The notes beneath the pieces were generated by a model, which was not told the origin of the DNA, did not search any database, and worked only from the letters and a program-made list of their open reading frames with translations. A stretch of DNA of 64,000 nucleotides from Gp6-AA40 sp035647075 (GTDB lineage Bacteria; Acidobacteriota; Vicinamibacteria; Vicinamibacterales; UBA2999). The DNA lies in the NCBI GenBank assembly GCA_035647075.1, contig DASROF010000027.1, forward strand, positions 4,206 through 68,205, given 5' to 3'. The position numbers and the translations under genes were made by a program. The first letter of the stretch is position 1, and the number at the start of each line of letters is the position of its first letter. Of the stretch, positions 8,538-17,479 are shown one piece after another.

Positions 8538-9329
8538 GTGGCGCGTGACGAGCTGCTGGCGTGGATTCCGGCCGGCGATGCCGACCGCATGCTCGTGGAT
8601 CAGCTGCATTTCGAGCGGCTCCCTGCGCATATCGCCGTCATCATGGACGGCAACGGGCGATGGGCTGCGCAACGTCATCTGCCACGCGTCGAGGGCCATC
8701 GCGCCGGTATCGACGCGGTTCGCGACACGGTCGAGACCGGAGCCCGCCTCGGAATAGACGTCCTAACCCTGTACGCCTTTTCTGTCGAGAACTGGAAGCG
8801 CCCGGCCTCCGAAGTCGGGACACTCATGGGGCTGTTGAAGCGCTATCTGCGCTCCGAGCTGAACACACTCCTCGCCAACAACATCCGTTTTCAAGTCATC
8901 GGCCGGATGGAGGAGCTGTCCGCCGACATTCAAGACGAGTTGCATCGCGCCATGGAGCGCACCGCGAAGAATTCCGGTATGCGGTTCAACATCGCGCTGA
9001 ATTACGGCGGCCGCACGGAGATTCTCGATGCGGTGAAGCAGGTGATTGCGGACGGTCTCCGGCCGCAGGACCTCACCGAGGAACGTTTCGCGTCGCTGCT
9101 CTATACGGCCGGCCAGCCCGATCCGGATCTCCTGATTCGCACCAGCGGCGAAATGCGCGTCAGCAATTTCCTGCTCTGGCAGATCGCCTACGCCGAAATC
9201 TACGTGACCGAAACGCTCTGGCCCGACTTCCGGCGGCGTCACCTGTTCGAAGCGGTTCTCGCCTACCAGAAACGCGAGCGCCGTTACGGCGGCATCACTC
9301 CATCACCGGCCATCATCGGCGCGAAATGA
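8538..9329 (+). CDS. uppS: Isoprenyl transferase (undecaprenyl diphosphate synthase)
   Basis: A 263-residue cis-prenyltransferase that extends farnesyl diphosphate with isopentenyl units to the lipid carrier for peptidoglycan and surface glycans. It has the HIAVIMDGNGRWA motif with catalytic D37, TLYAFSVENWKRP, and the C-terminal DLLIRTSGEMRVSNFLLWQ and E-x-YVTETLWPDF elements. The GTG start has only a weak GGGG upstream. The N-terminus is about 15 residues longer than in the E. coli enzyme. Its stop overlaps the cdsA start (ATGA). The product would feed the glycosyltransferases and the O-chain exporter elsewhere in the window. Confidence 0.96.
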   Translation: MARDELLAWIPAGDADRMLVDQLHFERLPAHIAVIMDGNGRWAAQRHLPRVEGHRAGIDAVRDTVETGARLGIDVLTLYAFSVENWKRPASEVGTLMGLLKRYLRSELNTLLANNIRFQVIGRMEELSADIQDELHRAMERTAKNSGMRFNIALNYGGRTEILDAVKQVIADGLRPQDLTEERFASLLYTAGQPDPDLLIRTSGEMRVSNFLLWQIAYAEIYVTETLWPDFRRRHLFEAVLAYQKRERRYGGITPSPAIIGAK

Positions 9330-10096
9330 CCCGTGTGCTCAGCGGGATCGTCATGGCCGCGGGCGCGCTGGCGGCGATTCTGTTTCTGCCGCCAATCGGG
9401 CTGAGAGTGCTGGTTGCCGTGCTCGCTGGCGCGGCGGCCTTCGAATACATGGCGCTCGTCGGAGTGGACAACTCGCGTGGCCGCGTCGGGTTTGTCCTTC
9501 TCGCTGGCCTTATCGCCTGGCAGCTGTCGTCCGGGGTCCAGATGGCCATCATTGCGCCGATGGCCCTGTTCGTCGCCGGGGCGTTCGCCGTGTTCTTCAA
9601 ACGGACGACGGGGCAGCAGGCGGTGCTCGGGGCGTTCTCGATGGTGTACATCGGAATGCCGCTGGGCATGCTGGCCGCCCTCCAGATTGCGCGCGGCTGG
9701 CGTGCGACGGTGCTGCTCATCGCAACCGTCGTGGTCAGCGATTCGCTGCAGTTCTATACGGGCCGCCTGTTTGGTAAGCACCCGCTCGCGCCCGCGATCA
9801 GTCCGAAGAAGACGATCGAAGGCGCTATCGGCGGCGCGATCGCAGGCACGTTGTTCATGGCGTTCGCCGGCCGAATCGTTTTTCTGGAGCAACCGCGGCT
9901 GATGCTCGCCCTCCTCGGCCTGGTCATGGTGCTGCTGGGGATTCTCGGCGATCTGTTCGAGTCGCGTCTCAAGCGCGAAGCGAACGTCAAAGACAGCTCG
10001 TCGTTGATTCCCGGCCATGGCGGCGTGCTGGATCGCATTGATGCGCTGTTGTTCGTCACTCCGGCGTTTGTGATCGCGGCAGGTGTCGTGAGGTGA
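9326..10096 (+). CDS. cdsA: Phosphatidate cytidylyltransferase
   Basis: A 256-residue inner-membrane enzyme making CDP-diacylglycerol from phosphatidate and CTP. About seven transmembrane helices are visible, and the C-terminal signature S-x3-K-R-x4-KD...PGHGGVLDRIDAL is complete (about residues 213-237), with the Mg-binding aspartates in place. The ATG overlaps the uppS stop by four bases, and its own stop overlaps the GTG of dxr, so translation of uppS, cdsA and dxr is coupled. This uppS-cdsA-dxr-rseP order is widespread in bacteria. Confidence 0.96.
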   Translation: MTRVLSGIVMAAGALAAILFLPPIGLRVLVAVLAGAAAFEYMALVGVDNSRGRVGFVLLAGLIAWQLSSGVQMAIIAPMALFVAGAFAVFFKRTTGQQAVLGAFSMVYIGMPLGMLAALQIARGWRATVLLIATVVVSDSLQFYTGRLFGKHPLAPAISPKKTIEGAIGGAIAGTLFMAFAGRIVFLEQPRLMLALLGLVMVLLGILGDLFESRLKREANVKDSSSLIPGHGGVLDRIDALLFVTPAFVIAAGVVR

Positions 10097-11262
10097 AACG
10101 GATCGCGATCCTGGGTTCGACCGGCTCCATTGGCCGAAGCGCGCTGGCGGTCGTCGATGCGCACCCGTCCCGGCTTCAGGTCGCCGCACTCGCTGCTGGG
10201 GACAACGCTGCACTCCTTGCCGAGCAGATCAACCAATACAAACCCCGTGTCGCGGCGATTGCCACTGCCACGGGTCTGGATCGACTGCGGCCTGCACTGA
10301 GCTCAGCCACTACCACCCGCGTTCTTTCGGGTGCCGACGGACTCCTGGAAGTTGCGTCGCATCCCGAAGTCGATGTCGTGATCTGCGCGTCTGCCGGCAC
10401 GGCCGGGCTCGAAGCGGTGCTTGCCGCCATTGAGGCTGGCAAGACCATCGCGCTCGCGAACAAGGAAGTGCTCGTCATGGCCGGTGCGCTGGTGATGGAG
10501 GCCGCACAGCGCAACCGTGTGTCGATCTTGCCGGTGGACAGCGAACACAACGCTATCCACCAATGCCTTCACGGCCGAAACCCAGACGAGATCAGAAGGC
10601 TGATCCTGACGGCCTCAGGCGGCCCGTTCCGGGCGCTTCCGGAAGCAGACCTCGAGCGAGTGAGGCCCGAAGCCGCGTTGCGGCATCCCACGTGGCAAAT
10701 GGGGCGGAAGATCACGATCGACTCTGCGACACTTATGAACAAAGGGCTGGAGGTGATCGAGGCGCACTGGCTCTTCGGCGTTGATGCCGACCGCATCGAT
10801 GTGCTGATCCATCCGCAATCGATCGTGCACTCGATGGTGGAGCTCAACGACGGCTCGGTGATCGCACAGCTCGGCATCACGGACATGCGCCTGCCGATCC
10901 AGTACGCATGCTCGTATCCCGAGCGGTGGGACACGGCACTGCCGACGTTGAATCTGGCGAAAGCGGGCCGGCTCGAATTTCATGAACCTGCACACGATCG
11001 ATTTCCCTGCCTTGCACTGGCGTACCGGGCTCTCCGGGCGGGAGGGACGCTGCCGGTCGTGTTGAATGCCGCCAACGAGGTCGCGGTCGAGGCGTTTCTC
11101 GACGGCAAGCTCGGCTTTACGGCGATTCCGCGCGTCATCGAGAAAACGATGAACACACACGAGATCGAACGCGTCGCCACGATCGACACCGTTCGCCGCG
11201 TCGATCGGTGGGCCCGCCAGCAGGCACACGATGCGGCGCGGGCGCTAGAATTGACAGTGTAG
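10093..11262 (+). CDS. dxr: 1-deoxy-D-xylulose 5-phosphate reductoisomerase
   Basis: A 389-residue cytoplasmic enzyme; first committed step of the MEP isoprenoid pathway, NADPH- and divalent-metal-dependent. Visible motifs are GSTGSIGRSAL (nucleotide binding), ANKEVLVMAG, PVDSEHNAIHQC with the metal-binding Asp and Glu, TASGGPFR and KITIDSATLMNKGLE. Full length compared with the family. GTG start overlaps the cdsA stop (GTGA), and its stop overlaps the GTG of rseP (TAGTG). It makes the precursor used by uppS in the same operon. Confidence 0.97.
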   Translation: MKRIAILGSTGSIGRSALAVVDAHPSRLQVAALAAGDNAALLAEQINQYKPRVAAIATATGLDRLRPALSSATTTRVLSGADGLLEVASHPEVDVVICASAGTAGLEAVLAAIEAGKTIALANKEVLVMAGALVMEAAQRNRVSILPVDSEHNAIHQCLHGRNPDEIRRLILTASGGPFRALPEADLERVRPEAALRHPTWQMGRKITIDSATLMNKGLEVIEAHWLFGVDADRIDVLIHPQSIVHSMVELNDGSVIAQLGITDMRLPIQYACSYPERWDTALPTLNLAKAGRLEFHEPAHDRFPCLALAYRALRAGGTLPVVLNAANEVAVEAFLDGKLGFTAIPRVIEKTMNTHEIERVATIDTVRRVDRWARQQAHDAARALELTV

Positions 11263-12584
11263 TGGTCACCATTCTCGCGTTCCTGTTCGTTCTTGGCGTC
11301 CTGGTGTTCGTTCACGAGCTGGGACACTTTCTCGCCGCGCGCCGTGTCGGCGTTCGCGTCATCACGTTTTCGCTCGGGTTCGGGCCGAAGATCCTGAAAT
11401 TCACCCGCGGCGACACGGAATACTGCGTCAGTGCGGTTCCGCTTGGCGGCTACGTCAAGATGGCGGGCGAGAACCCCGACGATGTGCGGTCGGGCCAGCC
11501 GGATGAGTTCCTATCCAAAAGCAAGTGGCAGCGGTTCCAGATTCTGATCGCGGGACCGGTGATGAACATTGTGCTCGCCGTGGTCGTGCTGGCGTTCGTG
11601 CTGGCGCAGGGCGCGCATGTGGCCGCCTATCGCGACGAGCCACCGATCGTCGGTGTCGTTGTGAAGGGATCGCCGGCGGAACGCGCCGGGTTGATGCCTG
11701 GCGACCGCATCCTGGTGGTCAACGCCGACCGTGTCGACACCTGGGAAGACATGCTCATGCGGGTGGCCACCAAGGCAAACCGCGAAGTCGAGCTCTCCGT
11801 CCTGCGCGGCGGTCAGACCATCATCGTCGGCGTCCGACCAGCGTCTGAGGGAAGATTCGAGGTGGGCACCTTGGGTGTGATGCCCGCCAACACGCACCCA
11901 ATCGTCGATTCTGTGATTGCCGATGGGCCGGCCCAGAAGGCGGGCCTCAAGGCGAAGGACGAGATCGTCGCCATCAACGGCGAGCCGATGGTGTTCCGGT
12001 CCCAGCTCATCACGGCGATTTCGAAGCACGGCGGCCAGACCGTCACCCTGACCGTCAAAAGAGCAGACCAGACATTCGACCTCCGTGCGACGCCAGCGAA
12101 GCGCGGCTCGCGCGGAATGCTCGACATGTACCTGACGGACCGCGTGAAGTCGTTCACGCCCGGTCCACTCGAAGCTGTCAAGCTCAGCGTCGAAGAGAAC
12201 GTCGAATCCAGCGGGCTGATTTTCAGGACCCTCGCGGGCCTCTTCACCGGAGAGACGTCCGTCCGCCAGCTGCAGGGTCCTGTCGGAATCGCGCAGCTGT
12301 CGGGCGAATCGGCGGCCGAAGGCTGGATTCCGCTCTTCTCGCTGATGGCGATGCTCAGCATCAACCTCGGGATCCTGAATCTGATGCCGATTCCCGTGCT
12401 CGACGGAGGACATATTCTGATCCTGATGCTCGAGGGGATTGCGCGGCGCGACTTCAGTATGCGCGTGAAGGAAAAGATGCTGCTGGCGGGATTCGTATTG
12501 CTGATGATGCTGATGGTCACTGTCATCTACAACGATTTGACCCGCATCAGCTGGATTGAAAACCTGATGCCCTGGCGGCAGTAG
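11262..12584 (+). CDS. rseP: RIP metalloprotease RseP (site-2 protease)
   Basis: A 440-residue intramembrane zinc protease that cuts anti-sigma factors or signal-peptide remnants. The active site HELGH (H18, E19, H22) lies in the first helix; two PDZ domains follow at about residues 110-185 and 200-280; the second metal motif NLMPIPVLDGGHI lies near residue 375. The GTG at 11262 was chosen because it overlaps the dxr stop and places HELGH at the usual distance from the N-terminus; an upstream in-frame GTG at 11208 lies inside dxr. It ends the operon that starts at pyrE. Confidence 0.95.
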   Translation: MVTILAFLFVLGVLVFVHELGHFLAARRVGVRVITFSLGFGPKILKFTRGDTEYCVSAVPLGGYVKMAGENPDDVRSGQPDEFLSKSKWQRFQILIAGPVMNIVLAVVVLAFVLAQGAHVAAYRDEPPIVGVVVKGSPAERAGLMPGDRILVVNADRVDTWEDMLMRVATKANREVELSVLRGGQTIIVGVRPASEGRFEVGTLGVMPANTHPIVDSVIADGPAQKAGLKAKDEIVAINGEPMVFRSQLITAISKHGGQTVTLTVKRADQTFDLRATPAKRGSRGMLDMYLTDRVKSFTPGPLEAVKLSVEENVESSGLIFRTLAGLFTGETSVRQLQGPVGIAQLSGESAAEGWIPLFSLMAMLSINLGILNLMPIPVLDGGHILILMLEGIARRDFSMRVKEKMLLAGFVLLMMLMVTVIYNDLTRISWIENLMPWRQ

Positions 12585-12585
12585 A

Positions 12586-12616
12586 GGCCAAGGGCAAGGC
12601 CCAAGGCCTAAGGAGG
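12586..12616. repeat. Degenerate CCCAAGG heptamer repeat
   Basis: Between rseP and the next gene lie four copies of a CAAGG/TAAGG core spaced six or seven bases apart (GCCAAGG, GCAAGG, CCCAAGG, CCTAAGG). The last copy also supplies the AGGAGG ribosome-binding site of the gene at 12621. The complementary CCTTGGG heptamers occur at 45726-45765. Confidence 0.6.
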
Positions 12617-12620
12617 CAGG

Positions 12621-13550
12621 ATGTCGTTCATGATCCGGGCTGCACTCGTTGCAGCCGTTGCGCTGAGTCTCGCGGGGCCGGCCGTCGCTCAGCAGAGTGT
12701 GACGCAGGCCGATATTCAGCGTCTGCAGGACAACGTGTTCCAGACGGAACGTGACATCAACCAGATGCCGTCTCGCGACTCGGCGCGCGTGGCGCAGCTG
12801 CGCGACGACCTGGACGACCTCCGGGACGAAGTCATTTACCTGAAGGTCAAGCTGCGGAAAGAGCGCAACGTCACTCGCGCTGAATACGCGGATGTTCGGG
12901 ATCGCATCGAGGATCTCCGCAGCCGCGTCCGCGGCGATGCGTCTTCCCGGTCCACTGCCGCGCCGCCGTTGCCGGCCCCAGCAGCGTCTACACCACCGCC
13001 CGCGCCGGCCGCGACCAGAACCCAGCCCCAGACTGCGGGTGGCGCCAATGAAATCCCGGCAGGAACGGAGTTGGATGTACGGCTCCAGAACAGCCTCAAC
13101 TCAGGGACGGCCCAGGTCGAGGATCGTTTTGAGGGCACGACGCTGGTCGATCTCAACGTGAACGGCCGAGTCGTGATTCCAGCCGGATCGGTGATGCGCG
13201 GTGTGGTGACGGCGGTTGAGCCCGGCACGCGCACGAATCGCACCGCCAAGATGACCGTCAGCTTCGACCAGGTGACGGTGAACGGACGCGCCTATCCAAT
13301 GCGCGGAACCGTGACCGAGGCGCTCAAGGGCGAAGGGATCCGCGGTGAGGCAACGCGCGCCGGAGCAGGTGCCGCCGTCGGCGGAATTATCGGCGCAGTG
13401 CTGGGTGGAGCGAAAGGCGCGCTGCTCGGTGTGCTCATCGGCGGAGGTGGAACGATCGCCGCGACTGAAGGCAAGGAAGTCGAGTTACCGCAAGGCACGG
13501 TGCTCCGAGTCCGTGTCGACGCTCCGCTGCAGATTCAGAACGCCCGTTGA
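12621..13550 (+). CDS. Secreted coiled-coil protein with TrbI-like C-terminal domain
   Basis: A 309-residue exported protein of unknown function. Signal peptide 1-24 (ends AVAQQ), then a predicted coiled coil at about 28-105 rich in charged heptads (LRDDLDDLRDEVIYLKVKLR), a Pro/Ala linker at 112-140, and a C-terminal domain at 145-305 whose IPAGTELDVRLQNSLNSG and VVIPAGSVMRG stretches resemble the VirB10/TrbI beta-domain, interrupted by a glycine-zipper segment (AGAGAAVGGIIGAVLGG). Strong AGGAGG site seven bases before the ATG. No secretion-system genes adjoin, so an envelope-stability role is more likely than conjugation; this is inference. Confidence 0.7.
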   Translation: MSFMIRAALVAAVALSLAGPAVAQQSVTQADIQRLQDNVFQTERDINQMPSRDSARVAQLRDDLDDLRDEVIYLKVKLRKERNVTRAEYADVRDRIEDLRSRVRGDASSRSTAAPPLPAPAASTPPPAPAATRTQPQTAGGANEIPAGTELDVRLQNSLNSGTAQVEDRFEGTTLVDLNVNGRVVIPAGSVMRGVVTAVEPGTRTNRTAKMTVSFDQVTVNGRAYPMRGTVTEALKGEGIRGEATRAGAGAAVGGIIGAVLGGAKGALLGVLIGGGGTIAATEGKEVELPQGTVLRVRVDAPLQIQNAR

Positions 13551-13556
13551 CCCATA

Positions 13557-13580
13557 GGGGCCGGCCTGAAGGTCGGCCCC
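13557..13580. terminator. Bidirectional hairpin terminator
   Basis: GGGGCCGGCC, loop TGAA, GGTCGGCCCC: a 10-bp stem with one G-T pair between the convergent genes ending at 13550 and 13587. There is no long T run, so termination may be partial or Rho-aided. Confidence 0.65.
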
Positions 13581-13586
13581 TCCCAT

Positions 13587-14888
13587 TCAGCCCCGCGCCA
13601 CCTTCCGCACTTCCTTCATCGCGCTCCGTGCCGCCGCGATCGTTTTCGCGATATCCCGATCGCTATGCGCCGCCGACAGGAACCACGCCTCGAACTGCGA
13701 CGGCGGCGGGTAGATGCCGCGGGCAAGCATGGCGTTGAAAAACGTCGCATAGGCGGCAGTGTTGGACCGCACAGCCGAGTCGTAATCGCGGACCGGCGCA
13801 TTGGTGAAGAACGGCGTCAGCAGTGATCCGAACGCATTGACCTGAAGCGGGACACCGGCCTCGCGTGCCGCGTCCGCGAGTCCGGCGGCGAGGATGGCGC
13901 CACGCCGCGCGAGGTCTTTGTACAGACGCGGCTTCAGTCGTTCAAGCGCCCAGAGGCCAGCCGTCATCGCGACCGGGTTGCCCGAGAGCGTGCCGGCCTG
14001 GTAGACCGGGCCGGCCGGAGCCACCAGCGACATCACATCCGCACGGCCGCCATAGGCGCCGACCGGAAGACCGCCGCCGATGATTTTTCCAAGACAGGTG
14101 AGGTCGGGTGAGACGTCGAACACCGATTGCGCCCCACCGGCGGCCGCGCGAAAGCCGGAGATCACCTCGTCGAAGATCAGCAGGGTGCCGTTCGCGGTGC
14201 ATCGCTCGCGCAGACCGGCCAGGAAACCGGCGGCCGGCGGCACGACGCCGATGTTGCCTGCGATCGGCTCGACGATGACTGCGGCGATCGACGTGCCGTG
14301 TTCTCGTATCAGCGAGTCCACGGACGCCAGATCGTTATAGCCCGCGATCAGCGTATCGGCGGCGACCGCGGGCGTGACGCCCGGACTGGTGGGGATGCCC
14401 AGGGTGAGCGCACCGGACCCTGCCTTGACGAGGAATGCGTCGGCGTGGCCGTGATAGCAGCCCGCGAACTTGATGATGCGAGATCGGTTCGTGAACGCCC
14501 GCGCCACGCGGATCGCGCTCATGGCCGCTTCGGTACCCGAGCTGACGAACCGGACGCGCTCGAGTGACGGCATCAATGTGCGGACACGGGCGCCGAGCTC
14601 GTGTTCGAGCGCGGACGGCGCGCCGAAACTGGTGCCCGTGCGTGCCGCGGCGCTGATGGCGCGGACCAGTCCACGTGGCGCATGCCCGTGCAGCAGCGGC
14701 CCCCACGACATTACATAGTCGATGTAGGTGTTGCCATCGACATCGCGGATCCGGGCGCCGGAGGCGCGGCTGATGAACAGCGGGGTACCGCCGACGGCCT
14801 GGAACGCACGAACCGGACTATCGACGCCGCCGGGAAGGATGGTGCTCGCTCGCGCGAAGAGCTTTCGTGATGTGACCGGCTTCTTCAT
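13587..14888 (-). CDS. hemL: Glutamate-1-semialdehyde 2,1-aminomutase
   Basis: A 433-residue PLP enzyme that makes 5-aminolevulinate from glutamate-1-semialdehyde, second step of the C5 tetrapyrrole route. PLP lysine is K268 in TCLGKIIGGGLPVGAYGG; SSGTEAAMSAIRVAR and the FDEV motif near residue 239 are also present. Its start overlaps the hemB stop by four bases (ATGA), placing it last in the minus-strand heme operon that begins at about 22.4 kb. Normal length. The order hemA-C-D-B-L with a hemX-like gene recalls the Bacillus hemAXCDBL operon. Confidence 0.97.
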   Translation of the reverse strand: MKKPVTSRKLFARASTILPGGVDSPVRAFQAVGGTPLFISRASGARIRDVDGNTYIDYVMSWGPLLHGHAPRGLVRAISAAARTGTSFGAPSALEHELGARVRTLMPSLERVRFVSSGTEAAMSAIRVARAFTNRSRIIKFAGCYHGHADAFLVKAGSGALTLGIPTSPGVTPAVAADTLIAGYNDLASVDSLIREHGTSIAAVIVEPIAGNIGVVPPAAGFLAGLRERCTANGTLLIFDEVISGFRAAAGGAQSVFDVSPDLTCLGKIIGGGLPVGAYGGRADVMSLVAPAGPVYQAGTLSGNPVAMTAGLWALERLKPRLYKDLARRGAILAAGLADAAREAGVPLQVNAFGSLLTPFFTNAPVRDYDSAVRSNTAAYATFFNAMLARGIYPPPSQFEAWFLSAAHSDRDIAKTIAAARSAMKEVRKVARG

Positions 14889-15877
14889 CCCAGCATACGG
14901 GCGGCTTCACGCGCGTAGTAGGTGATGATGATGTCCGCGCCGGCGCGCCGGATTGCCGTCAGCGTCTCCATCATGACGCGCGGCTCGTCGATCCACCCGC
15001 GCGCCGCCGCCGCCTTGATCATCGAGTACTCGCCGCTGACATGATAGGCCGCCGTCGGACGCCCGAAGCGTTCCTTGACCTTGGACAGCACGTCCAGGTA
15101 CGGCAGCGCCGGCTTGACCATCACGATGTCCGCGCCCTCGGCGATGTCGGTCTCAACTTCTCGCAGCGCCTCCTCGACGTTCGCGGGATCCATTTGATGC
15201 GTACGCCGGTCGCCGAACTGCGGCGCAGAATCCGCCGCTTCGCGAAAGGGTCCGAAAAAGCCGGAGCAGTACTTCGCCGCATACGACATGATGCTGACGG
15301 CGTCGTAGCCGCTGTCGTCGAGCGTACGTCGTATGGCTGCGACGCGCCCGTCCATCATGTCTGACGGCGCGACGAAGTCGGCGCCTGCCACGGCATGCGA
15401 CAGCGCGGCCTGCGCCAGATGCGCGACGGTGGCGTCGTTCAGGATCTCGTCGCCCTCCACAATCCCGCAGTGCCCGTGCGACGTGTACTCACAGAGGCAC
15501 ACATCGGTCATCACCACCAGATCGGGAATGGCGCGCTTCAGCGCCCGCACGGTTGTCTGGACAGGAGCTTCCGGGTCGGCGGCGAGCGAGCCGATTTCGT
15601 CTTTGCTGGACGGCAGCCCAAACAACAGGACGCCGGGTACGCCGTCGGCCCGTGCCGCCTCCGCTTCCTTGACCGCCTCATCGGTAGAGAGCTGATAGAC
15701 GCCAGGCATCGAACTGACCTCGCGCCGTACGCCCTCGCCGTCACAGACGAATAGCGGATAAATGAAGCAGTTGGGCGTGAGGTGCGTTTCGCGCACGAGC
15801 TGCCGGATGGCTTCAGTGCGCCGCAGCCTGCGGTGGCGGTGTGTCAGGGGGAGCTTGTAAGTGGCGGTTGCCCGCAT
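14885..15877 (-). CDS. hemB: Delta-aminolevulinic acid dehydratase
   Basis: A 330-residue enzyme that condenses two 5-aminolevulinates to porphobilinogen. Catalytic lysines are K202 (SYAAKYCSGFFGPFREA) and K255 (IVMVKPALPYLDV). The active-site metal motif is the zinc type, with C127, C129 and C137 in DVCLCEYTSHGHCG, rather than the Asp-rich magnesium type. It starts 43 bases after the cobA-hemD stop, and a 9-bp inverted repeat lies in that gap. Translationally coupled to hemL downstream. Confidence 0.97.
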   Translation of the reverse strand: MRATATYKLPLTHRHRRLRRTEAIRQLVRETHLTPNCFIYPLFVCDGEGVRREVSSMPGVYQLSTDEAVKEAEAARADGVPGVLLFGLPSSKDEIGSLAADPEAPVQTTVRALKRAIPDLVVMTDVCLCEYTSHGHCGIVEGDEILNDATVAHLAQAALSHAVAGADFVAPSDMMDGRVAAIRRTLDDSGYDAVSIMSYAAKYCSGFFGPFREAADSAPQFGDRRTHQMDPANVEEALREVETDIAEGADIVMVKPALPYLDVLSKVKERFGRPTAAYHVSGEYSMIKAAAARGWIDEPRVMMETLTAIRRAGADIIITYYAREAARMLG

Positions 15878-15888
15878 CGTCCGATCTT

Positions 15889-15943
15889 GCCACGAAGTGC
15901 GCGACCGAATCCTTCGTGGCTAATCCTCCGTGGCTTTTGTGGC
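15889..15943. repeat. CTTCGTGGC repeat cluster with a hairpin, hemD-hemB junction
   Basis: GCCACGAAG at 15889-15897 and its exact complement CTTCGTGGC at 15912-15920 form a 9-bp stem with a 14-base loop. Two further variants follow, CTCCGTGGC (15926-15934) and TTTTGTGGC (15935-15943). The last two lie inside the 3' end of the cobA-hemD gene and encode its final residues. Confidence 0.6.
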
Positions 15944-17479
15944 CAGGCTCTTGTCGGGGATGAAATAAGCGGCGATCGCGTCCACCAGGCCGCCGATCGT
16001 GTATGAATCCGGCTGCACCGATACGGTGATCCCTGCCTCGCGCGCGGCGTCCGCCGTGACAGGGCCGATGACCGCCACGGTCGTGTTCTTGAGCAGATCC
16101 GTGACCTGGTCGGCGCCGTAGACCCGCACGAAGTTACGCACCGCCGATGCGCTGGTGAAGGTGACGATGTGTATCCGGCCTTCGAGCATCATGCCGTAGA
16201 CGTCGGGATCGCCTTCGCGCTGCACCTCATCGAGCAGGGTGCGGTAGGCGATCACATCGGTCACCACGGCGCCCGCTTTTCGAAGTTGATCGGCGATGAC
16301 CTCACGTCCGATGTCCGATCGAGGCAGCAGCACGCGTGCGCCTGTCAGAGGGCCGTGTGCCTCGAGCGCGCCCAGCACTGCTTCGGCGCGGTACTCGTGA
16401 GGCAGGACGTCGGCGACGACACTGTAGCGTCGGAGGCGCTCGGCGGTGCCCGGGCCAACCGTACACAGCTTTGGTCCCTTCAGCGCCCGTACGTCACGGT
16501 GATGAGAGAGCAGCGCGGTCATGAACCCCTCGACCGAGTTCGCGCTCGTAAAGACGATCCAGTCGAATGCTGATGGATCTTCGGCGGACTGCAGGAGCGC
16601 CGTCGGATCATCCGGCGGCGTGATCCTGATCATCGGCGCCTCGACGGTGTCGGCGCCGAGCGCTTGCAACCGTTCGACGAGATCGCGTGCCTGCTCCCTT
16701 GGCCGCGTGATCAGCACTCGTCGGCCGAAGAGCGGACGCGCATCGAACCAGCGAAGGTGTTCGCGAAAACCAACCACGCGGCCGACGACGAGGATCGCGG
16801 CTTCTCGGCGTGGTGGCTGCGTCTGCAGACGTTCGCGAAGCCCGCCGATCGTCGTCGCGACGGTTTCCTGGCTGGGCAGCGTCCCGTTATACACGGCGAT
16901 CGTCGGTTCATCGGCCTCCCAGCCATTGGCAAGAAGGGCTTCCGTGATGCCGAGCAGCTGATGTGCGCCGGCGTAGCAGACGACCGTGCCATCCAGCCGT
17001 GCGACGCTCGCCCAGTCGATGTCTGGTGCCGTCCGGCTTTCACCCTCGAACCCGCGGACCAGCGTGAGCGTGTCACCGCCGCCGGGGTACGTCACCGGTA
17101 CACCTGCATAAGCCGGTACCGCGGTGCCCGCGAGAACTCCCGGAACCACCTCGAAAGGAATTCGCTGCTCGTGCAGGAACAGCGCTTCCTCGCCGCCGCG
17201 ATCAAACACGAACGGATCGCCCCACTTCAGGCGCGCCACGATTTTGCCTTCGCGTGCCTTCTCAGCGATCAGGATGCTGATCGCTTCTTGCGCCATCGGC
17301 TGCGGCGCGGCGATGCCGACGTCGATCAGCTCCGCACTGCGGCGGGCTTCCTTCAGCAGCGCCGACGAGACGAGGTGATCGTGAATGACGACGTCCGCCT
17401 CGCGAAGCCGCTCGAGTCCACGTGCTGTAATCAGTCCGGGGTCACCCGGGCCGGCGCCGATGAGATAGACAGGTGTCAC
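15920..17479 (-). CDS. cobA-hemD: Fused uroporphyrinogen-III C-methyltransferase / uroporphyrinogen-III synthase
   Basis: A 519-residue two-domain protein. Residues 1-245 are a SUMT methyltransferase (VYLIGAGPGDPGLIT at the N-terminus, YAGVPVTYPGG, and RLKWGDPFVFDRGGEEA, where tryptophan replaces the usual glycine of RLKGGDP). Residues 250-505 are uroporphyrinogen-III synthase (GRRVLITRPREQARDL, IVFTSANSVEGF, TFTSASAVRNF). The fusion ties ring closure to the branch toward siroheme and cobalamin. The final residues (about LATKATED) are coded by a CTTCGTGGC-type repeat and look like a read-through extension. It overlaps hemC by four bases. Confidence 0.93.
   Translation of the reverse strand: MTPVYLIGAGPGDPGLITARGLERLREADVVIHDHLVSSALLKEARRSAELIDVGIAAPQPMAQEAISILIAEKAREGKIVARLKWGDPFVFDRGGEEALFLHEQRIPFEVVPGVLAGTAVPAYAGVPVTYPGGGDTLTLVRGFEGESRTAPDIDWASVARLDGTVVCYAGAHQLLGITEALLANGWEADEPTIAVYNGTLPSQETVATTIGGLRERLQTQPPRREAAILVVGRVVGFREHLRWFDARPLFGRRVLITRPREQARDLVERLQALGADTVEAPMIRITPPDDPTALLQSAEDPSAFDWIVFTSANSVEGFMTALLSHHRDVRALKGPKLCTVGPGTAERLRRYSVVADVLPHEYRAEAVLGALEAHGPLTGARVLLPRSDIGREVIADQLRKAGAVVTDVIAYRTLLDEVQREGDPDVYGMMLEGRIHIVTFTSASAVRNFVRVYGADQVTDLLKNTTVAVIGPVTADAAREAGITVSVQPDSYTIGGLVDAIAAYFIPDKSLATKATED

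Noticed and set aside
8561..9325. Long in-frame extension upstream of cdsA
   Set aside because: It lies in another frame of uppS; the ATG at 9326 overlapping the uppS stop fits the family length.
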